Below are positions 61,736 to 64,000 of a DNA stretch of 64,000 bases, piece after piece (position 1 is the first letter of the stretch; every line of letters starts with the position of its first letter). The notes below the pieces were generated by a model that did not search any database, was not told the origin of the DNA, and saw only the letters and a list, made by a program, of their open reading frames with translations. The DNA comes from a virus: positions 1 to 64,000 of IMG/VR virus record IMGVR_UViG_3300015241_000016, one strand, 5' to 3'. The position numbers were made by a program, and so were the translations under genes.

Positions 61736-62394
61736 TTTGTGTAGATTCTGTTCTCAGCGTTTGTATGAATCAGTTTAAGTCCATGACTAGAAAGGAGGCC
61801 ATCATACAATTCTGCATTCTTCCCATTCCATTCTATGATTGCCATTTTTGTTCCTAGTTTCTTGAAATCTATTTGGGGTACTACCTCAGGCTCCATCCCT
61901 TCTATATCTATCGTAATAAATTCAAACTTATCATAATAAGATTTGGTAAGAAGAGATGTAAAATATAAGACAGGGACTTTCATTTTTTCGAATGGCATAT
62001 TCAATGAAATCCATCGATCCATTTCATCTTTTCTTATAGATGACACTAGTGCAACGTCACCAGTTCCCAATAATGTTCCAGATTCATTGAAATCAATTTC
62101 TCCATCGTAAGACCCTATTGCTACATTTAATAACTGCAATCTTGGATTTGAAGAATGCAGACTTTGAAGACGTTGAAAAGCCTTAGGGCTGGCTTCTACA
62201 AATGTTCCCACCCATCCTCTTTCCACTAATGCCAGAGAATTAGATAGCGTTTTTCCGTCATTGGCTCCGATATCAAGGAGTGTTCCTTTACTTTCACCGA
62301 AATACTCTAAAATGATTGACTCTTCTTTATTTTGTGAATAAGACATAATGAAAATTTTAACGCCTTCATCGGGGTCGGTTGAGTAAAGCATCAA
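61732..62394 (-). CDS. FkbM-family methyltransferase
   Basis: 220 residues; Met17 (MSYSQNKEESIILEYFG) may be the true start. LLDIGANDGKTLSNSLAL is motif I, GTFVEASPKAFQRLQ the acidic motif II, LQLLNVAIGSYDGEIDFNE and FEFITIDIEGMEPEVVPQID the FkbM signature with the IDIEG core. FkbM enzymes O-methylate sugars or polyketides, often capping glycans. It fits with the flanking glycosyltransferases. Confidence 0.82.
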   Translation of the reverse strand: MMLYSTDPDEGVKIFIMSYSQNKEESIILEYFGESKGTLLDIGANDGKTLSNSLALVERGWVGTFVEASPKAFQRLQSLHSSNPRLQLLNVAIGSYDGEIDFNESGTLLGTGDVALVSSIRKDEMDRWISLNMPFEKMKVPVLYFTSLLTKSYYDKFEFITIDIEGMEPEVVPQIDFKKLGTKMAIIEWNGKNAELYDGLLSSHGLKLIHTNAENRIYTK

Positions 62395-62525
62395 AACCAG
62401 TGGAGGTAGAAACTTTCCGATTCCCTTTGAAGGCGTTTATTTTTAACTAAAAGTGTTGCTGAAATTCATGTTTTAATTTGCTTTACTCAAACCGAAAGTA
62501 AATACTATTATAGAATCGACCAAAT

Positions 62526-63107
62526 TTATTTTACCGGAACAAATTGGTAAACGTACATCGGCGCTCTTTCGATACGATATTCCGTTTTTATTTCACCGGA
62601 CTGATGAATAGCCAAGGCAAATGCATAATCTTCAAATTGATAAACATCAGGGAATTTGAATTTTTTAGCTATACTGGCCCTAATTCCAGTTATGTGATTC
62701 GGGAAGCGAAAATACACCTCCTCTCCTTTTTCATCCCTCCCTGTTCTATATTCATAGTCTTTACTTATATGCCATTTTTTTTCCATTGAACCATTGGTCA
62801 ACATTATTCCACTCATTCCAAAACAATCCGCATCACTTTGAGCGGCAGCCAAAAGCTCTTCTATGTAGTAATCTGGAACAGCATCATCATCGTCAATACT
62901 AATGACATATTTTCCTGTTGCCTCTTGAAGTAATTCATTTCTCTTAGTCCCGGTAGGTTTTTCTCCCCCATCCTGTTTTACATTAATTTCTACTAAATCT
63001 TCAACATCTAATTTTTTTATCTGTACTTCAAGATTACGTAATAAAGAAGCCAACATTCCGGTTCTCTTATGAAGACTACAAATGAGGATACTTATGATAG
63101 GTTCCAT
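62526..63107 (-). CDS. Family 2 (GT-A) glycosyltransferase
   Basis: 193 residues. IISILICSLHKRTGMLASLL begins the Rossmann-like half; TGTKRNELLQEATGKYVISIDDDDAVPDYYI carries the DxD metal-binding site typical of GT2, and YQFEDYAFALAIHQ has the second acidic region with ED. Short, lacking the C-terminal lobe of longer GT2s. Likely cytoplasmic. Separated by 131 nt from the downstream FkbM gene. Confidence 0.78.
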   Translation of the reverse strand: MEPIISILICSLHKRTGMLASLLRNLEVQIKKLDVEDLVEINVKQDGGEKPTGTKRNELLQEATGKYVISIDDDDAVPDYYIEELLAAAQSDADCFGMSGIMLTNGSMEKKWHISKDYEYRTGRDEKGEEVYFRFPNHITGIRASIAKKFKFPDVYQFEDYAFALAIHQSGEIKTEYRIERAPMYVYQFVPVK

Positions 63108-63115
63108 TTTTTATT

Positions 63116-63805
63116 TTAAAGAGTATATAATCCAAAGTTTTCTGCTTTTCTTTTTTGAAAGGTCATTCCATCTTGCGCGTACATATTTCTTTCTTCGTTC
63201 TTGGCGTATAACGCATCCATCTGAGACATTCCCCATACTGGATGGAAATGATCATATATTTTCATAGGGATAAAAGCATATTTGTTTCTGATTATAGACA
63301 TCCACGTAAATTCATTATCAGCGCTCACTGATTTATATATGGGATTGTATAACCATCCGTCACGTTCGAAATATTTTCTCCCTAAAATACTAAGGGTTAT
63401 TAATTCGTGCTTGGCGTGACTATCCGGGAAATGCAACACTCCGTCCATATCAGGGAAATATTCCTTCATTCTCTCGACGATAATAGTATCGAATCCTTTA
63501 ACAAGGAACTTCATATCATCGCTCATTACTATGCACACATCCCATTCTCCAGAAAACTCCATATCTCTTGATATAGCATTTATCTTCCCGGTAGATGTTC
63601 CATATATAGCCCTTACCTTAGGATAAAGGATAAGTCTTTCTTTTATCTCTGGCGCGGTCATTGATTCATCGGTAAAATCAAAGGTTGCCAGTATTTCAAA
63701 ATTATTGTGGGTGGATAGACTATGAATATTATCCAACGATTCAAAAAACTTATTTGGCCTTGATCGGCTGGCAAATTTGTAAAGGATTTTTATATTATCG
63801 TTCAT
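63116..63805 (-). CDS. GT-A-like glycosyltransferase
   Basis: 229 residues. KILYKFASRSRPNKFFESLDNI, EILATFDFTDESMTAPEIKER and DVCIVMSDDMKFLVKGFD (the SDD in the DxD position) are GT-A-like; SVSADNEFTWMSIIRNK and HFHPVWGMSQMDALY are in the acceptor half. Related in style to GT2 enzymes. Starts within the preceding 62-aa gene and ends 9 nt before the next GT. Confidence 0.65.
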   Translation of the reverse strand: MNDNIKILYKFASRSRPNKFFESLDNIHSLSTHNNFEILATFDFTDESMTAPEIKERLILYPKVRAIYGTSTGKINAISRDMEFSGEWDVCIVMSDDMKFLVKGFDTIIVERMKEYFPDMDGVLHFPDSHAKHELITLSILGRKYFERDGWLYNPIYKSVSADNEFTWMSIIRNKYAFIPMKIYDHFHPVWGMSQMDALYAKNEERNMYAQDGMTFQKRKAENFGLYTL

Positions 63806-63983
63806 TTTTGTATTTATTGGCTGTTTGTTCTGAGGAGAATTGAATAAATCCTTTAGCTGGCGAATGATCCTGCCATGATAAAACTGTAATGGAATATAAT
63901 TTCATTTTTTCATCCATGAAATACCAATAAGTATCTCCCATTTTAATACCTACTCCATTGTTAGTTGTAAATAGAATACTCAT
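63795..63983 (-). CDS. 62-aa hypothetical protein
   Basis: 62 residues, beta-rich N-terminus (MSILFTTNNGVGIKMGDTYWYFM) and a basic helical C-terminus. Overlaps the glycosyltransferase by 11 nt. It is the last complete gene before the window edge. Not recognised. Confidence 0.45.
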   Translation of the reverse strand: MSILFTTNNGVGIKMGDTYWYFMDEKMKLYSITVLSWQDHSPAKGFIQFSSEQTANKYKNER

Positions 63984-64000
63984 TAACTACGTTTTGATAT

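Noticed and set aside
1-64000. CRISPR arrays, diversity-generating retroelement, integrase or lysogeny genes
   Set aside because: No regularly spaced direct repeats, no reverse transcriptase, no recombinase and no lysogeny repressor-integrase pair could be seen; DNA replication genes are also absent from this window.

Overview
This window is part of a tailed double-stranded DNA phage genome that infects a member of the Bacteroidota. The phage assignment rests on a contiguous set of packaging, head, connector, internal-protein, fibre and lysis genes. Three things point to the host phylum: promoter-like TTTG-N(17-20)-TAnnTTTG elements, very AT-rich start-codon contexts with little Shine-Dalgarno sequence, and secretion signals ending in A/S followed by Gln (the Bacteroidota signal-peptidase 'Q-rule'). 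The head/connector block (an ~830-aa portal, an ~490-aa capsid protein, several Cys-rich ring-like proteins, a ~1,600-aa tail-barrel protein and large 'cargo' proteins, with no sheath, tube or tape measure) resembles crAss-like short-tailed phages. That placement is inference from architecture, not from a search. No replication, integrase or tRNA gene is visible, so the rest of the genome lies outside the window.

Layout: (1) 1-3,860, plus strand: a rightward array of about 17 tiny genes, probably early, with two promoters that share a 12-bp palindrome, ending at a strong terminator. (2) 3,926-6,651, minus strand: a small membrane/lipoprotein operon including an SPFH (prohibitin-like) gene broken by an in-frame stop, then a gene-free stretch with serial intrinsic terminators. 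(3) 6,670-8,709, minus: lysis genes. (4) 8,741-18,540, minus: fibre-like genes; three consecutive large proteins (RCC1 propeller, sialidase-type propeller, beta-helix) carry N-terminal export signals. (5) 18,627-20,826, minus: a translationally coupled GNAT / C39-like peptidase / ATP-grasp operon beside a protein ending in Cys-Asn-Gly heptad repeats. (6) 20,836-35,343: virion lysozyme candidate, an opposite-strand zinc-ribbon gene, and giant internal proteins. (7) 35,340-57,643: tail barrel, ring proteins, head appendage, capsid, scaffold, portal, a GroES-like protein and large terminase, interrupted by a plus-strand gene pair. (8) 57,708-63,983: a winged-helix protein and a module of four glycosyltransferase-like and two methyltransferase-like genes.

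The late minus-strand genes are tightly packed, with many ATGA/TAATG overlaps, and transcription runs right to left towards the terminator at 6,670. At least four selfish-looking genes (one HNH and three related YGGRGI-type putative homing endonucleases), plus possibly the zinc-ribbon gene, interrupt it. The features I consider least explained are the Q-rule signal peptides on phage fibre-like proteins and the amidoligase-like operon with its heptad-repeat neighbour. Positions of features shorter than 60 codons were counted by hand and may be off by a base.
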